A DNA stretch of 64,000 bases from Thalassospira sp. HF15. GTDB taxonomy: Bacteria; Pseudomonadota; Alphaproteobacteria; Rhodospirillales; Thalassospiraceae. How positions within the stretch are numbered: position 1 is the first letter of the stretch; the number at the start of each line of letters is the position of its first letter. The stretch spans positions 248,001 to 312,000 of the forward strand of contig NZ_JAAVKI010000005.1 in the NCBI RefSeq assembly GCF_011806525.1, read 5' to 3'. The notes under the pieces were generated by a model. That model saw nothing but the letters and a program-made list of their open reading frames with translations, did not search any database and was not told the origin of the DNA. Of this stretch, positions 35,210-42,918 are shown in pieces. The translations under genes and the position numbers were made by a program.

Positions 35210-36160
35210 ATGGTCAAACGCACCCGCAAGGAAGCAGCCCGCCTTGATGAAGCAGCCCGTGCCGGCTGGCTTTATTATTGCGCTGGCAATACGCAAGATG
35301 AAATCGCCCAGAAGCTTGGCGTGTCACGGCCGACCGCGCAGCGTTTGGTATCGGCGGCTGTCAGTGAAGGACTGGTAAAAGTCCGCCTGGATCACCCGAT
35401 TGCCCGTTGCATGGAACTGGGCAAGGCGATCTGCGAAACATACGGTATTGCCGGTTGCGATGTGGTGCCGACCGATCCAGCAGCACCAGACGCAATGTTT
35501 GGCATGGCGCAGGCCGCGGCGAACTATCTGGAACGCGTTCTGCATGCCTCCGACCCGCAGATCATTGCCCTGGGCACCGGGCGTGCCATGCGCGCCATGG
35601 TCGACGAGATCGGGCGCATTGATGCCCATCATCACAAGATCGTCTCGCTTGTCGGGACCATCGCCCATGACGGCGCGGCAAGTTTCTATGACGCGGTGAC
35701 AGACCTTGCCGACCGCACGCGGGCACCGCATTACCCGTTGCCGATCCCGGTCATCATTGCCGATCCGCAAATGCGCCAGCGCATGCAGCAACAGCCCCCG
35801 ATGGACAATATCCTCAAACTCGCGCGCGAAGCCGACATCCGCTTTATCGGTGTCGGGCACCTTGGTGACGACGCACCGCTGCATATTGACGGTTTTATCT
35901 CGAAAGATGAACTCACCTCTCTGCGCGACAGCGGGGGCATCGGTGAAGTCATCAGTTGGTCCTTTGATCAGGATGGTAATATCCTCGATCACCCGGTCAA
36001 TCAGTGCGTGACCAGTGCACCTGCCGTGCAGCCCGCAACCAACACCATTGCCGTCGCCAAAGGGGCCAAAAAGGTCGCTGCGATTCGCGGCGCAATGCGC
36101 GGTAGATTGATCTCAACTCTCATTACCGACGAAGCCACTGCGGAAAGTTTGCTGCGCTAG
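35210..36160 (+). CDS. SorC/DeoR-type sugar-binding transcriptional regulator
   Basis: A 316-residue regulator. The N-terminal helix-turn-helix is GNTQDEIAQKLGVSRPTAQRLV (split over residues 25-46), and the C-terminal part is the SorC sugar-phosphate-binding domain with ALGTGRAMRAMV, SLVGTIAHDGAA, FIGVGHLGDDAPL and CVTSAPAVQPAT. The family senses phosphorylated sugars or polyols and controls nearby catabolic genes. Position directly in front of a polyol-type ABC transporter operon suggests it regulates that operon. The ATG at 35210 follows CCGGGGAATG. A terminator separates it from the transporter. Confidence 0.9.
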   Translation: MVKRTRKEAARLDEAARAGWLYYCAGNTQDEIAQKLGVSRPTAQRLVSAAVSEGLVKVRLDHPIARCMELGKAICETYGIAGCDVVPTDPAAPDAMFGMAQAAANYLERVLHASDPQIIALGTGRAMRAMVDEIGRIDAHHHKIVSLVGTIAHDGAASFYDAVTDLADRTRAPHYPLPIPVIIADPQMRQRMQQQPPMDNILKLAREADIRFIGVGHLGDDAPLHIDGFISKDELTSLRDSGGIGEVISWSFDQDGNILDHPVNQCVTSAPAVQPATNTIAVAKGAKKVAAIRGAMRGRLISTLITDEATAESLLR

Positions 36161-36197
36161 CGCGCCATGTTTTTTGCACACAGATGGAATGCTTTCG

Positions 36198-36229
36198 CGC
36201 CCTGACAACCTTGTTGTCGGGGCGTTTAT
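36198..36229 (+). terminator. Intrinsic terminator after the SorC-type regulator
   Basis: CGCCCTGACAAC (36198-36209) pairs with GTTGTCGGGGCG (36213-36224), with one G-U pair, followed by TTTATTT. Confidence 0.85.
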
Positions 36230-36254
36230 TTGTGCGCCGCAAAAACGATTTTGT

Positions 36255-36327
36255 TTGACAAGCAACCCTTAAATTGAGTGAATGCTCATCACCTGAACAA
36301 ATGATCAATATGGGCAACTCAAGTTGC
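36255..36327 (+). promoter_or_regulatory. Promoter and operator region of the ABC transporter operon
   Basis: TTGACA (36255-36260) is a full -35 consensus; 17 bases later comes GTGAAT (36278-36283), a weak -10. Downstream is the palindrome GCAACT-CA-AGTTGC (36314-36327), which sits just after the expected start site and is a good operator candidate for the SorC-type regulator. The strong ribosome binding site GGGAGGAA follows. Confidence 0.55.
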
Positions 36328-36358
36328 TCAGCGGGTAAATAGTCCTTTGGGAGGAAAT

Positions 36359-37669
36359 ATGAAACGCGTAATGGGAGCAGCGCTATGTGCGTTGCTGGCG
36401 GGCGGTATCGCACACGCCAATGCCGAAACGAAATTGACCATCGCAACCGTCAACAACGGTGACATGATCCGCATGCAGAAGCTGACGGATGATTTCACCT
36501 CCAAGAATCCTGACATTTCCCTTGAGTGGGTCACGCTTGAGGAAAACACCCTGCGTCAGCGCGTCACCACCGACATCGCCACCAAAGGCGGTCAGTATGA
36601 CGTCATGACCATTGGCACCTACGAAGTGCCGATCTGGGCGGAAAAAGGCTGGCTCGCACCGCTTGATAGCCTCGGCTCTGACTATGACGTCGATGACCTG
36701 ATGCCTGCAATCCGCTCTGCCGTTTCCAACGACGGCCAGCTTTATGCGGCACCGTTCTACGGCGAAAGCTCGATGATGATGTACCGCAAGGATCTGTTCG
36801 AAGCGGCTGGCATCTCAATCAACGGTCGCCTGACCTGGGACCAGACCCTTGAAATCGCCAAGAAACTCCATAAGCCTGACGAAGGCGTTTATGGTATCTG
36901 CCTGCGCGGTAAAGCTGGCTGGGGCGAAAACATGGCGCTGATCACCACCATGGGCAATGCCTTTGGCGCGCGCCTGTTCGACGAAGAGTGGAACCCGACC
37001 TTTGATAGTGCCGAGTGGAAAAACGCGCTCGACATGTATACCAACATCCTTGGTAACTATGGCCCTCCGGGTGCGACCTCGAACGGCTTTAACGAAAACC
37101 TTTCGCTGTTCAACTCCGGCAAATGCGGCATGTGGATTGACGCCACCGTTGCTGCATCCTTCGTGACCAACCCCAAAGAATCCAAAGTTGCAGACAAGGT
37201 CGGCTTCACCGAAGCACCGTGCGCTGTCACCTGCACCGGCGCCAACTGGCTCTGGGCTTGGAACCTTGGCATTCCGATGGGTTCCCAGAAAGTAGACGCT
37301 GCTCAGAAGTTCATCTCCTGGGCGACCTCGAAAGCCTATCTGGAACTGGTTGCCTCCAAGGAAGGTTGGGCAAACGTACCGCCGGGCACCCGCATGTCGC
37401 TTTATCAGAACCCGAAATATCTTGAAGCGGCACCGTTCGCAGACGAGACCCTTCTGGCGATCGACAGCGCAGACCCGATCAACTCGACCCTGGAACCGAA
37501 GCCCTATGTTGGTGTTCAGTTCGCTGCAATCCCTGAATTCCAGGGTATCGGCACCACGGTCGGTCAGCAGTTCTCCGCAGCCCTTGCCGGTCAGATGAGT
37601 GTTGAACAGGCCCTTGCGGCCGCACAGTCCAGCACCGATCGCACCATGCGCAAGGCTGGTTACTACTGA
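36359..37669 (+). CDS. smoE: ABC transporter substrate-binding protein, sorbitol/mannitol type
   Basis: A 436-residue periplasmic binding protein of ABC family 1 (MalE/SmoE-like). A signal peptide of about 23 residues (cleaved after AHANA) is followed by KLTIATVNNGDMIRMQ and the lobe motifs YDVMTIGTYEVPIWAEKGWL, LYAAPFYGESSMMMYRKDLF and GKCGMWIDATVAASFV, all characteristic of the SmoE group for D-sorbitol, mannitol and related polyols. The real substrate may be another polyol. GGGAGGAAAT precedes the ATG. Two hairpins after the stop separate it from the permease genes. Confidence 0.9.
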   Translation: MKRVMGAALCALLAGGIAHANAETKLTIATVNNGDMIRMQKLTDDFTSKNPDISLEWVTLEENTLRQRVTTDIATKGGQYDVMTIGTYEVPIWAEKGWLAPLDSLGSDYDVDDLMPAIRSAVSNDGQLYAAPFYGESSMMMYRKDLFEAAGISINGRLTWDQTLEIAKKLHKPDEGVYGICLRGKAGWGENMALITTMGNAFGARLFDEEWNPTFDSAEWKNALDMYTNILGNYGPPGATSNGFNENLSLFNSGKCGMWIDATVAASFVTNPKESKVADKVGFTEAPCAVTCTGANWLWAWNLGIPMGSQKVDAAQKFISWATSKAYLELVASKEGWANVPPGTRMSLYQNPKYLEAAPFADETLLAIDSADPINSTLEPKPYVGVQFAAIPEFQGIGTTVGQQFSAALAGQMSVEQALAAAQSSTDRTMRKAGYY

Positions 37670-37677
37670 TACACTGC

Positions 37678-37718
37678 CCAGACCGGAATTCATTACCTGA
37701 TTGTGCGTTCCGGTCTGG
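37678..37718 (+). promoter_or_regulatory. Perfect hairpin after the binding-protein gene
   Basis: CCAGACCGGAA (37678-37688) pairs with TTCCGGTCTGG (37708-37718), 8 bp after the smoE stop. No T-run follows. It probably protects the 3' end of the smoE message from exonucleases. Confidence 0.75.
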
Positions 37719-37742
37719 ACCTCCTTAACCTGAGAGAAACTT

Positions 37743-37776
37743 GGGTGGTGGTTGCATAACGCACCACCCTTTTTTT
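37743..37776 (+). terminator. Intrinsic terminator inside the ABC operon
   Basis: GGGTGGTG (37743-37750) pairs with CACCACCC (37762-37769), followed by seven T. It is 45 bp before the permease start codon. It should stop part of transcription after smoE, giving more binding protein than permease. Confidence 0.85.
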
Positions 37777-37820
37777 CCCTTAGGGGCATGGATAGTAACG
37801 TCAATTTCGGGGAGCACATC

Positions 37821-38693
37821 ATGTCGACACGGGCCTCGACCCTTACCGGGCGCATCATGTCCGCACCGTCGATCATCGTCCTGTTCTTGTGGATGGCCGT
37901 CCCTCTGGGCATGACGATTTACTTCTCCTTCCTGCGCTACAACCTGTTGTCGCCGGGAATGGAAGAGTGGATCGGGACACTTAACTACGAATTCTTCCTG
38001 ACAGATCCGGCATTCTTTGCATCCCTTGCCAACACCCTGTTGCTGGTCGGCTCGGTTCTGGTCATCACGGTCGTGGGTGGCATTCTTCTGGGACTGATGC
38101 TTGATCAACCGATCTTCGGGCGCGGCATCCTGCGTCTGCTGGTGATCGCACCGTTCTTCATCATGCCGACCGTGAATGCGCTGGTTTGGAAAAACCTTTT
38201 GATGGATCCGGTTTCGGGCATGTTTGCCTGGATTGCCAGCCTGTTTGGCCTGCCCGCGATTGACTGGTTCACCAATGCGCCGCTGACCTCGATCATCATC
38301 ATGGTGTCCTGGCAATGGCTGCCCTTTGCCGTGCTCATCCTTTTGACGGCCCTGCAGTCGCTTGACCGCGATCAAAAAGAAGCCGCCCAGATGGACGGTG
38401 CCGGTCCGGTATCGATCTTCTTCTATATCACCCTGCCGCATCTTAGCCGCGCGATCACGGTCGTCGTTCTGATCGAGACCATCTTCCTGCTGACCGTGTT
38501 TGCCGAAATCTTTGTCACCACGGGTGGTGGCCCGGGTCTGGCAACGACCAACATCGCCTTCCTCGTCTATACGCAGGCGCTGTTGCAGTTCGATGTCGGT
38601 GGTGCGTCCGCAGGCGGCATTGTTGCGGTCATTCTGGCCAATATCGTGGCGATCTTCCTGATCCGCCTTATCGGCAAGAATCTGGACAAATAG
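37821..38693 (+). CDS. smoF: ABC transporter permease (sorbitol/mannitol type)
   Basis: A 290-residue inner-membrane permease of the MalF/UgpA type with six membrane helices (first at about residues 15-37). The cytoplasmic EAA loop that contacts the ATPase is EAAQMDGAGPVSIFFYITLP. GGGGAG precedes the ATG at 37821; an upstream in-frame ATG would start inside the terminator T-run region. It ends 9 bp before the second permease. Confidence 0.92.
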   Translation: MSTRASTLTGRIMSAPSIIVLFLWMAVPLGMTIYFSFLRYNLLSPGMEEWIGTLNYEFFLTDPAFFASLANTLLLVGSVLVITVVGGILLGLMLDQPIFGRGILRLLVIAPFFIMPTVNALVWKNLLMDPVSGMFAWIASLFGLPAIDWFTNAPLTSIIIMVSWQWLPFAVLILLTALQSLDRDQKEAAQMDGAGPVSIFFYITLPHLSRAITVVVLIETIFLLTVFAEIFVTTGGGPGLATTNIAFLVYTQALLQFDVGGASAGGIVAVILANIVAIFLIRLIGKNLDK

Positions 38694-38702
38694 GGGCACG
38701 AC

Positions 38703-39533
38703 ATGGAAAGCAAACAAACACCTCTTGGCTATGTCAGCTTCTCGGTTTTCGCCTGGATCGTCGGGCTTCTGATCTTCTTCCCGATCTTCTGGATGGTCCT
38801 GACCAGCTTCAAGAGCGAACTCGAAGCGGTTTCCATCCCGCCCAGCTTCATCTCGTTTGACTGGACGCTGGAAAACTATGCCGAGGTTCAGGAACGCTCG
38901 AACTATTTCAAGTTCGCCATGAACTCCGTCATCCTCGCGGTTGGCTCGACGCTGGTTGGTCTGGTCTTTGCTGTGACCTGCGCCTGGGCGATGGCATTCA
39001 ATCCGACCAAACGCACCAAGGATGCACTTCTTTGGATGCTCTCGACCAAGATGATGCCGCCGGTCGGCGTCTTGGTCCCGATCTATCTGATGTTCCGCGA
39101 CTGGGGGCTTCTTGATACCCGCTTTGGTCTGATCATGGTTCTGTTCTTGATGAACCTGCCGATCATGGTCTGGATGCTTTACACCTACTTCAAGGAAATC
39201 CCGACCGACATCCTCGAAGCGGCCCGCATGGATGGTGCAACCCTGCCCAAGGAAATCATCTTTGTGCTGTTGCCCATGGCGGTTCCCGGCATCGCATCGA
39301 CCATGTTGCTCAACATCATTCTTGCATGGAACGAAGCCTTCTGGACGCTCAACCTCACAACGTCCGATGCAGCCCCGCTGACAGCTTTCATCGCCTCTTA
39401 TTCAAGCCCGGAGGGCCTGTTCTGGGCAAAGCTTTCAGCCGCATCGACCTTGGCGGTTGCCCCAATTCTCGTGATTGGCTGGTTCTCTCAGAAACAGCTG
39501 GTTCGTGGTCTGACATTCGGCGCGGTCAAGTAA
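38703..39533 (+). CDS. smoG: ABC transporter permease (sorbitol/mannitol type)
   Basis: A 276-residue MalG-type permease with six helices. The EAA motif is EAARMDGATLPKEIIFVLLP near residue 180, and the first helix is at about residues 10-32 (FSVFAWIVGLLIFFPIFWMV). It forms the channel together with SmoF. It starts 9 bp after smoF behind a GGGGCACG sequence and is followed by smoK. Confidence 0.92.
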   Translation: MESKQTPLGYVSFSVFAWIVGLLIFFPIFWMVLTSFKSELEAVSIPPSFISFDWTLENYAEVQERSNYFKFAMNSVILAVGSTLVGLVFAVTCAWAMAFNPTKRTKDALLWMLSTKMMPPVGVLVPIYLMFRDWGLLDTRFGLIMVLFLMNLPIMVWMLYTYFKEIPTDILEAARMDGATLPKEIIFVLLPMAVPGIASTMLLNIILAWNEAFWTLNLTTSDAAPLTAFIASYSSPEGLFWAKLSAASTLAVAPILVIGWFSQKQLVRGLTFGAVK

Positions 39534-39572
39534 CCGCAGCCTGATAGCAATCTGGAAAGAAGGAACACCAAA

Positions 39573-40580
39573 ATGGGTGCTATCCGACTGGAGAAAGTCA
39601 AGAAAACCTTCGGCACACTCGATGTCATTCCCGGTGTCGATCTTGATATCAATGACGGCGAGTTCGTTGTCTTCGTCGGCCCGTCTGGCTGCGGCAAATC
39701 AACGCTTCTGCGTCTGATTGCCGGCCTTGAAGACGTCACCGATGGCAAAATCCTGATCAATGGTACGGATGTCGCGACCGAGGCCCCGGCCAAACGTGGT
39801 CTGTCCATGGTCTTTCAGTCCTATGCGCTCTATCCGCATATGACGGTCTATAACAACATTGCGTTTGGCCTGAAAATGGCGGGCGAAAGCAAGGAAGTTA
39901 TCGAAGAGAAAGTCCAGTCTGCGGCCAAGATCCTTAACCTGACCGACTATCTCGAACGCCGCCCAAGTGCGCTTTCGGGTGGTCAGCGTCAGCGTGTCGC
40001 GATTGGCCGTGCAATTGTCCGTAACCCGGCGGCCTTCCTGTTTGACGAACCGCTGTCCAACCTTGATGCAGCCCTTCGCGTGAACATGCGGCTTGAAATC
40101 ACCGGTCTGCATCAGGAACTCAAGACCACCATGATCTATGTGACCCACGATCAGGTCGAAGCCATGACCATGGCCGACAAGATCGTGGTACTTCAGGCCG
40201 GTCGTGTTGAACAGGTCGGCAAGCCGATGGAACTCTACAACAGCCCGGCAAACAAGTTTGTCGCAGGCTTTATCGGATCGCCGAAAATGAACTTCCTGGG
40301 CGGGGAGCTTGCCAAAAAATACGATTGCCATGAAATCGGCATTCGCCCGGAACATGTCGCGGTCAGCACCGAAAATGGTGAAATCCCGGCAACGGTCAAA
40401 ATTGCCGAGCATCTCGGTGCAGAAACCTACCTGCATGTCGAGGCCGACGGTTATGGCCCGATGACGGTGCGTGCCACCGGCGAAGTTCCGCTTGGCGAAC
40501 ATGACAAGATTTTCCTGACCCCGGAACAGGATCGCATCCATCGCTTTGATGCCCACGGGCTGGCGCTGGGCAAATCCTGA
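39573..40580 (+). CDS. smoK: ABC transporter ATP-binding protein (sorbitol/mannitol type)
   Basis: A 335-residue ATPase of the MalK/UgpC group. Walker A is [13 protein letters not shown] (about residues 37-49), the signature is [14 protein letters not shown], Walker B is [13 protein letters not shown], and the switch His is in [12 protein letters not shown]. The C-terminal TOBE domain (from about residue 240) has NFLGGELAK and [19 protein letters not shown] precedes the ATG. A hairpin without T-run follows the stop. Confidence 0.95.
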   Translation: MGAIRLEKVKKTFGTLDVIPGVDLDINDGEFVVFVGPSGCGKSTLLRLIAGLEDVTDGKILINGTDVATEAPAKRGLSMVFQSYALYPHMTVYNNIAFGLKMAGESKEVIEEKVQSAAKILNLTDYLERRPSALSGGQRQRVAIGRAIVRNPAAFLFDEPLSNLDAALRVNMRLEITGLHQELKTTMIYVTHDQVEAMTMADKIVVLQAGRVEQVGKPMELYNSPANKFVAGFIGSPKMNFLGGELAKKYDCHEIGIRPEHVAVSTENGEIPATVKIAEHLGAETYLHVEADGYGPMTVRATGEVPLGEHDKIFLTPEQDRIHRFDAHGLALGKS

Positions 40581-40594
40581 TACGTGCATAAACC

Positions 40595-40625
40595 GGACCG
40601 CAATGTCCCACGAACATTGCGGTCC
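40595..40625 (+). promoter_or_regulatory. Perfect hairpin between smoK and the dehydrogenase gene
   Basis: GGACCGCAATGT (40595-40606) pairs with ACATTGCGGTCC (40614-40625), loop CCCACGA. No T-run, so it is more likely a message-stability or processing element than a terminator. Confidence 0.7.
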
Positions 40626-40658
40626 CGTCTTACCCACCAAGTTACTTGTGAGTCCAAA

Positions 40659-41429
40659 ATGTACCTGAAAAAGTTCGATCTTACCGGCCGTCGGGCCTAT
40701 GTCACCGGCGGCGGTCGCGCCATCGGCCTGTCCTGCTGCGAAGCCCTTGCCGAGGCAGGCGCCCATGTCATCATCGGCGACATCAGCGAAGGTGTTGCCG
40801 AAGAAGGCCGCGATTACCTGAAATCCAAAGGCTATTCGGCTGATATCGACATCATGGATGTCACCAACACCGATCAGGTCCGTGCAAGTGCCGAAAAGAT
40901 GGCCAAGCAGGGTGGTGTTGACATCCTTGTCAACAATGCCGGTATCGCGCGCTCGGAAACCCCGGCGGAAACCGTGACCGATGAACATTGGCTCAATGTC
41001 ATTGACGTCAACCTGAACGGTACGTTCTGGTGCTGCCGCGAATTCGGCAAGCAGATGCTCGAAAAGAAAAACGGCGTCATCGTCAATGTCGGTTCGATGT
41101 CTGGCTTTATCGTCAACAAGCCGCAGGAACAGGCCTATTACAACGCGTCCAAGGCCGGTGTTCACCACCTGACCAAATCGCTGGCAGCGGAATGGGGCGC
41201 ACGCGGTGTGCGCGTCAATGCGGTCGCACCGACCTATATCGCGACCCCGCTCAATGAATTCGTGAAATCCAAGCCGGAAATGTATGACGCCTGGATCAAT
41301 GGCACCCCGATGGCCCGCCTTGGCGAGACCGAGGAAATCGGATCGGTTGTGCTGTTCCTGGCCTCTGACGCTTCCAGCCTGATGACCGGGTCCATCGTTC
41401 TGGCAGATGGGGGTTACACCTGCTGGTAA
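40659..41429 (+). CDS. Short-chain polyol dehydrogenase (SDR family)
   Basis: A 256-residue NAD(P)-dependent SDR enzyme. The cofactor motif is TGGGRAIGLS (a variant of TGxxxGIG, with Ala before Ile), the strand-4 motif is LVNNAGIA, and the catalytic residues are Ser in VGSMSG, Tyr and Lys in YYNASKAG. An Asp-containing strand-2 end (IIGDIS) suggests NAD. SmoS and related enzymes oxidise sorbitol, galactitol or arabitol, which fits the transporter upstream; the exact substrate cannot be fixed. I used the ATG at 40659 because MYLKKFDLTGRRAYVTGG is the normal SDR start. Confidence 0.88.
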   Translation: MYLKKFDLTGRRAYVTGGGRAIGLSCCEALAEAGAHVIIGDISEGVAEEGRDYLKSKGYSADIDIMDVTNTDQVRASAEKMAKQGGVDILVNNAGIARSETPAETVTDEHWLNVIDVNLNGTFWCCREFGKQMLEKKNGVIVNVGSMSGFIVNKPQEQAYYNASKAGVHHLTKSLAAEWGARGVRVNAVAPTYIATPLNEFVKSKPEMYDAWINGTPMARLGETEEIGSVVLFLASDASSLMTGSIVLADGGYTCW

Positions 41430-41446
41430 GGCCAGGTGCAACAATT

Positions 41447-41525
41447 TGACCACATTGTCCTGAAGCTTTTGTGGTCAGCCAGTTCGACGGATAGACGGGG
41501 CGCGGATGTGGGACCTGCGCCCCGT
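41447..41525. terminator. Two inverted repeats between convergent genes
   Basis: TGACCACA (41447-41454) pairs with TGTGGTCA (41470-41477), and ACGGGGCGC (41495-41503) pairs with GCGCCCCGT (41517-41525). The second is followed by TTTA on the plus strand. Probably the end structure of the transporter-dehydrogenase operon. Confidence 0.6.
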
Positions 41526-42758
41526 TTACCTTATGCTGGATAGGTATTTTGAGAAGTCATTGGCGGGCATCACCTCGACCCCGTCCAGTCCCAAAAAGAC
41601 CGAAAGACGCATAAGGTTCTCCATGAGCGGCCCGGCAACCTCGCCCGCCTTGGCATGATTTTCCAGATGCGCGCTTTGCACCCGAAGCATCCCTGCCTGC
41701 CGATCTGATTTCAAATCAACGCGCGCAACAAATTCGCCGTTTAACATGAATGGCAGAACGTAATAGCCGTATTCGCGTTTCTCGGCGGGGACATAAATCT
41801 CGATCCGGTAGGTAAAGCCGAATATCCGCTCTACCCGGTCACGTTCCCACATGACCGGATCAAATGGCACCATCAGGCAGGTCGGCTTGGCGCGTGATCG
41901 CGGATTGATATTGGGATCAAGATAGCCCGGCTGTTTCCAGGCTTCGACATCCGCGCGCAGCAACCGGCCCTCTTCGACAAGTCGCGCCAGACAGACCTTG
42001 GTTTCATCGGTTGGCAGGCGGAAATATTTGCGCAGATCAATCTCGGCGGCGACCCCCATGGCGGCAATGCCCTTGCAGATCAGATCGCACATGGCATCCT
42101 GTCGATCGCGGTCGGGTTCGTGTGCTGCGTCACCGATAATCCGATGCGGCAAATCATATTCGCGTTCAAAGCTGCTGCGCCGTTTGCGCGCCATCACCTG
42201 ACCGCTCCAGAACAGGTACTCCATCGCGGTTTTGGTGTTTGACCATCCCCACCATTTTTCGCGGCGAGCGCCTTCGGTCTCAAGCTCGCTGGCGGCAACA
42301 GCACCTTCCTGATCGATGTGGCGCAAAAGGTTATCAATCAGATCGGGTTGTTCGCGTTGAACGCGCGCAATATTCCCCCAGGTACCCATGCCCTGCTCGG
42401 CATCGCGCATCCGCCAGCGATACAGATGATAATCCTCAACCGGGATCATCGATGCTTCATGGCCCCAATATTCAAACAGTTTGCGCTGACGCGCCGTCCC
42501 CCATACCAGCTCATCAAGCAATTTCGGGTCATAGACCCCCAACCTTGAGAAGACCGGCATGTAATGCGCACGCGTCAGGACATTGACGCTGTCGACCTGC
42601 AACATGTTGGTCGCCCGGATGGCCTTTAAGATCCGGCGCTTGGTCACATCCCGGTCCGGGTTGGCCGCGAACCCTTGCCCGACAAGGGCCAGGTTGCGCG
42701 CCTGTTTGGTCGAAATCGATACGGTCGGGGACGGGATGGCGGCACTGTCAATCGGCAT
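41526..42758 (-). CDS. Winged-helix DNA glycosylase-like protein (YcaQ/AlkX, HTH_42 family)
   Basis: A 410-residue protein of the HTH_42 family. The catalytic Q-x-D motif of the YcaQ/AlkX branch is visible as Gln54-Val-Asp56 in MLQVDSVNV, unlike the QxQ of AlkZ. The motifs WGHEASMIP, EYLFWSGQVMARKR, GFTYRIEIYVPAEKR and YGYYVLPFMLNGEFVARVDLKSDR follow the family order. E. coli YcaQ unhooks DNA interstrand crosslinks. The ATG at 42758 gives the normal N-terminus; an ATG at 42803 would add 15 odd residues. Confidence 0.88.
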   Translation of the reverse strand: MPIDSAAIPSPTVSISTKQARNLALVGQGFAANPDRDVTKRRILKAIRATNMLQVDSVNVLTRAHYMPVFSRLGVYDPKLLDELVWGTARQRKLFEYWGHEASMIPVEDYHLYRWRMRDAEQGMGTWGNIARVQREQPDLIDNLLRHIDQEGAVAASELETEGARREKWWGWSNTKTAMEYLFWSGQVMARKRRSSFEREYDLPHRIIGDAAHEPDRDRQDAMCDLICKGIAAMGVAAEIDLRKYFRLPTDETKVCLARLVEEGRLLRADVEAWKQPGYLDPNINPRSRAKPTCLMVPFDPVMWERDRVERIFGFTYRIEIYVPAEKREYGYYVLPFMLNGEFVARVDLKSDRQAGMLRVQSAHLENHAKAGEVAGPLMENLMRLSVFLGLDGVEVMPANDFSKYLSSIR

Positions 42759-42808
42759 CAAAACACACATAAATTCTGAATGGAAACAGGGTGATACTAC
42801 CATATACT

Positions 42809-42852
42809 CCTGACAATTCCGTCAGGACGATTTCACCGATCAGTGACGTCAC
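42809..42852. repeat. Small palindromes upstream of the SLC13-type transporter
   Basis: CCTGAC-AATTCC-GTCAGG (42809-42826) and the self-complementary GTGACGTCAC (42843-42852) lie in the 160-bp divergent gap. They are possible operator sites; no regulator is assigned. Confidence 0.4.
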
Positions 42853-42918
42853 ATGCTTGACCGGATTTGCCTGCACTCATAGGCTCACGACACCAACGAC
42901 AAAAACAGGACAGCCCGA

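Noticed and set aside
36815-37912. A long minus-strand open frame across the binding-protein gene
   Set aside because: It covers the smoE coding region and both hairpins downstream; no motif or start signal.
39699-41453. A 584-codon open frame on the minus strand across the smoK and dehydrogenase genes
   Set aside because: It runs antisense to two well-supported genes and through their intergenic hairpin; there are no family motifs.
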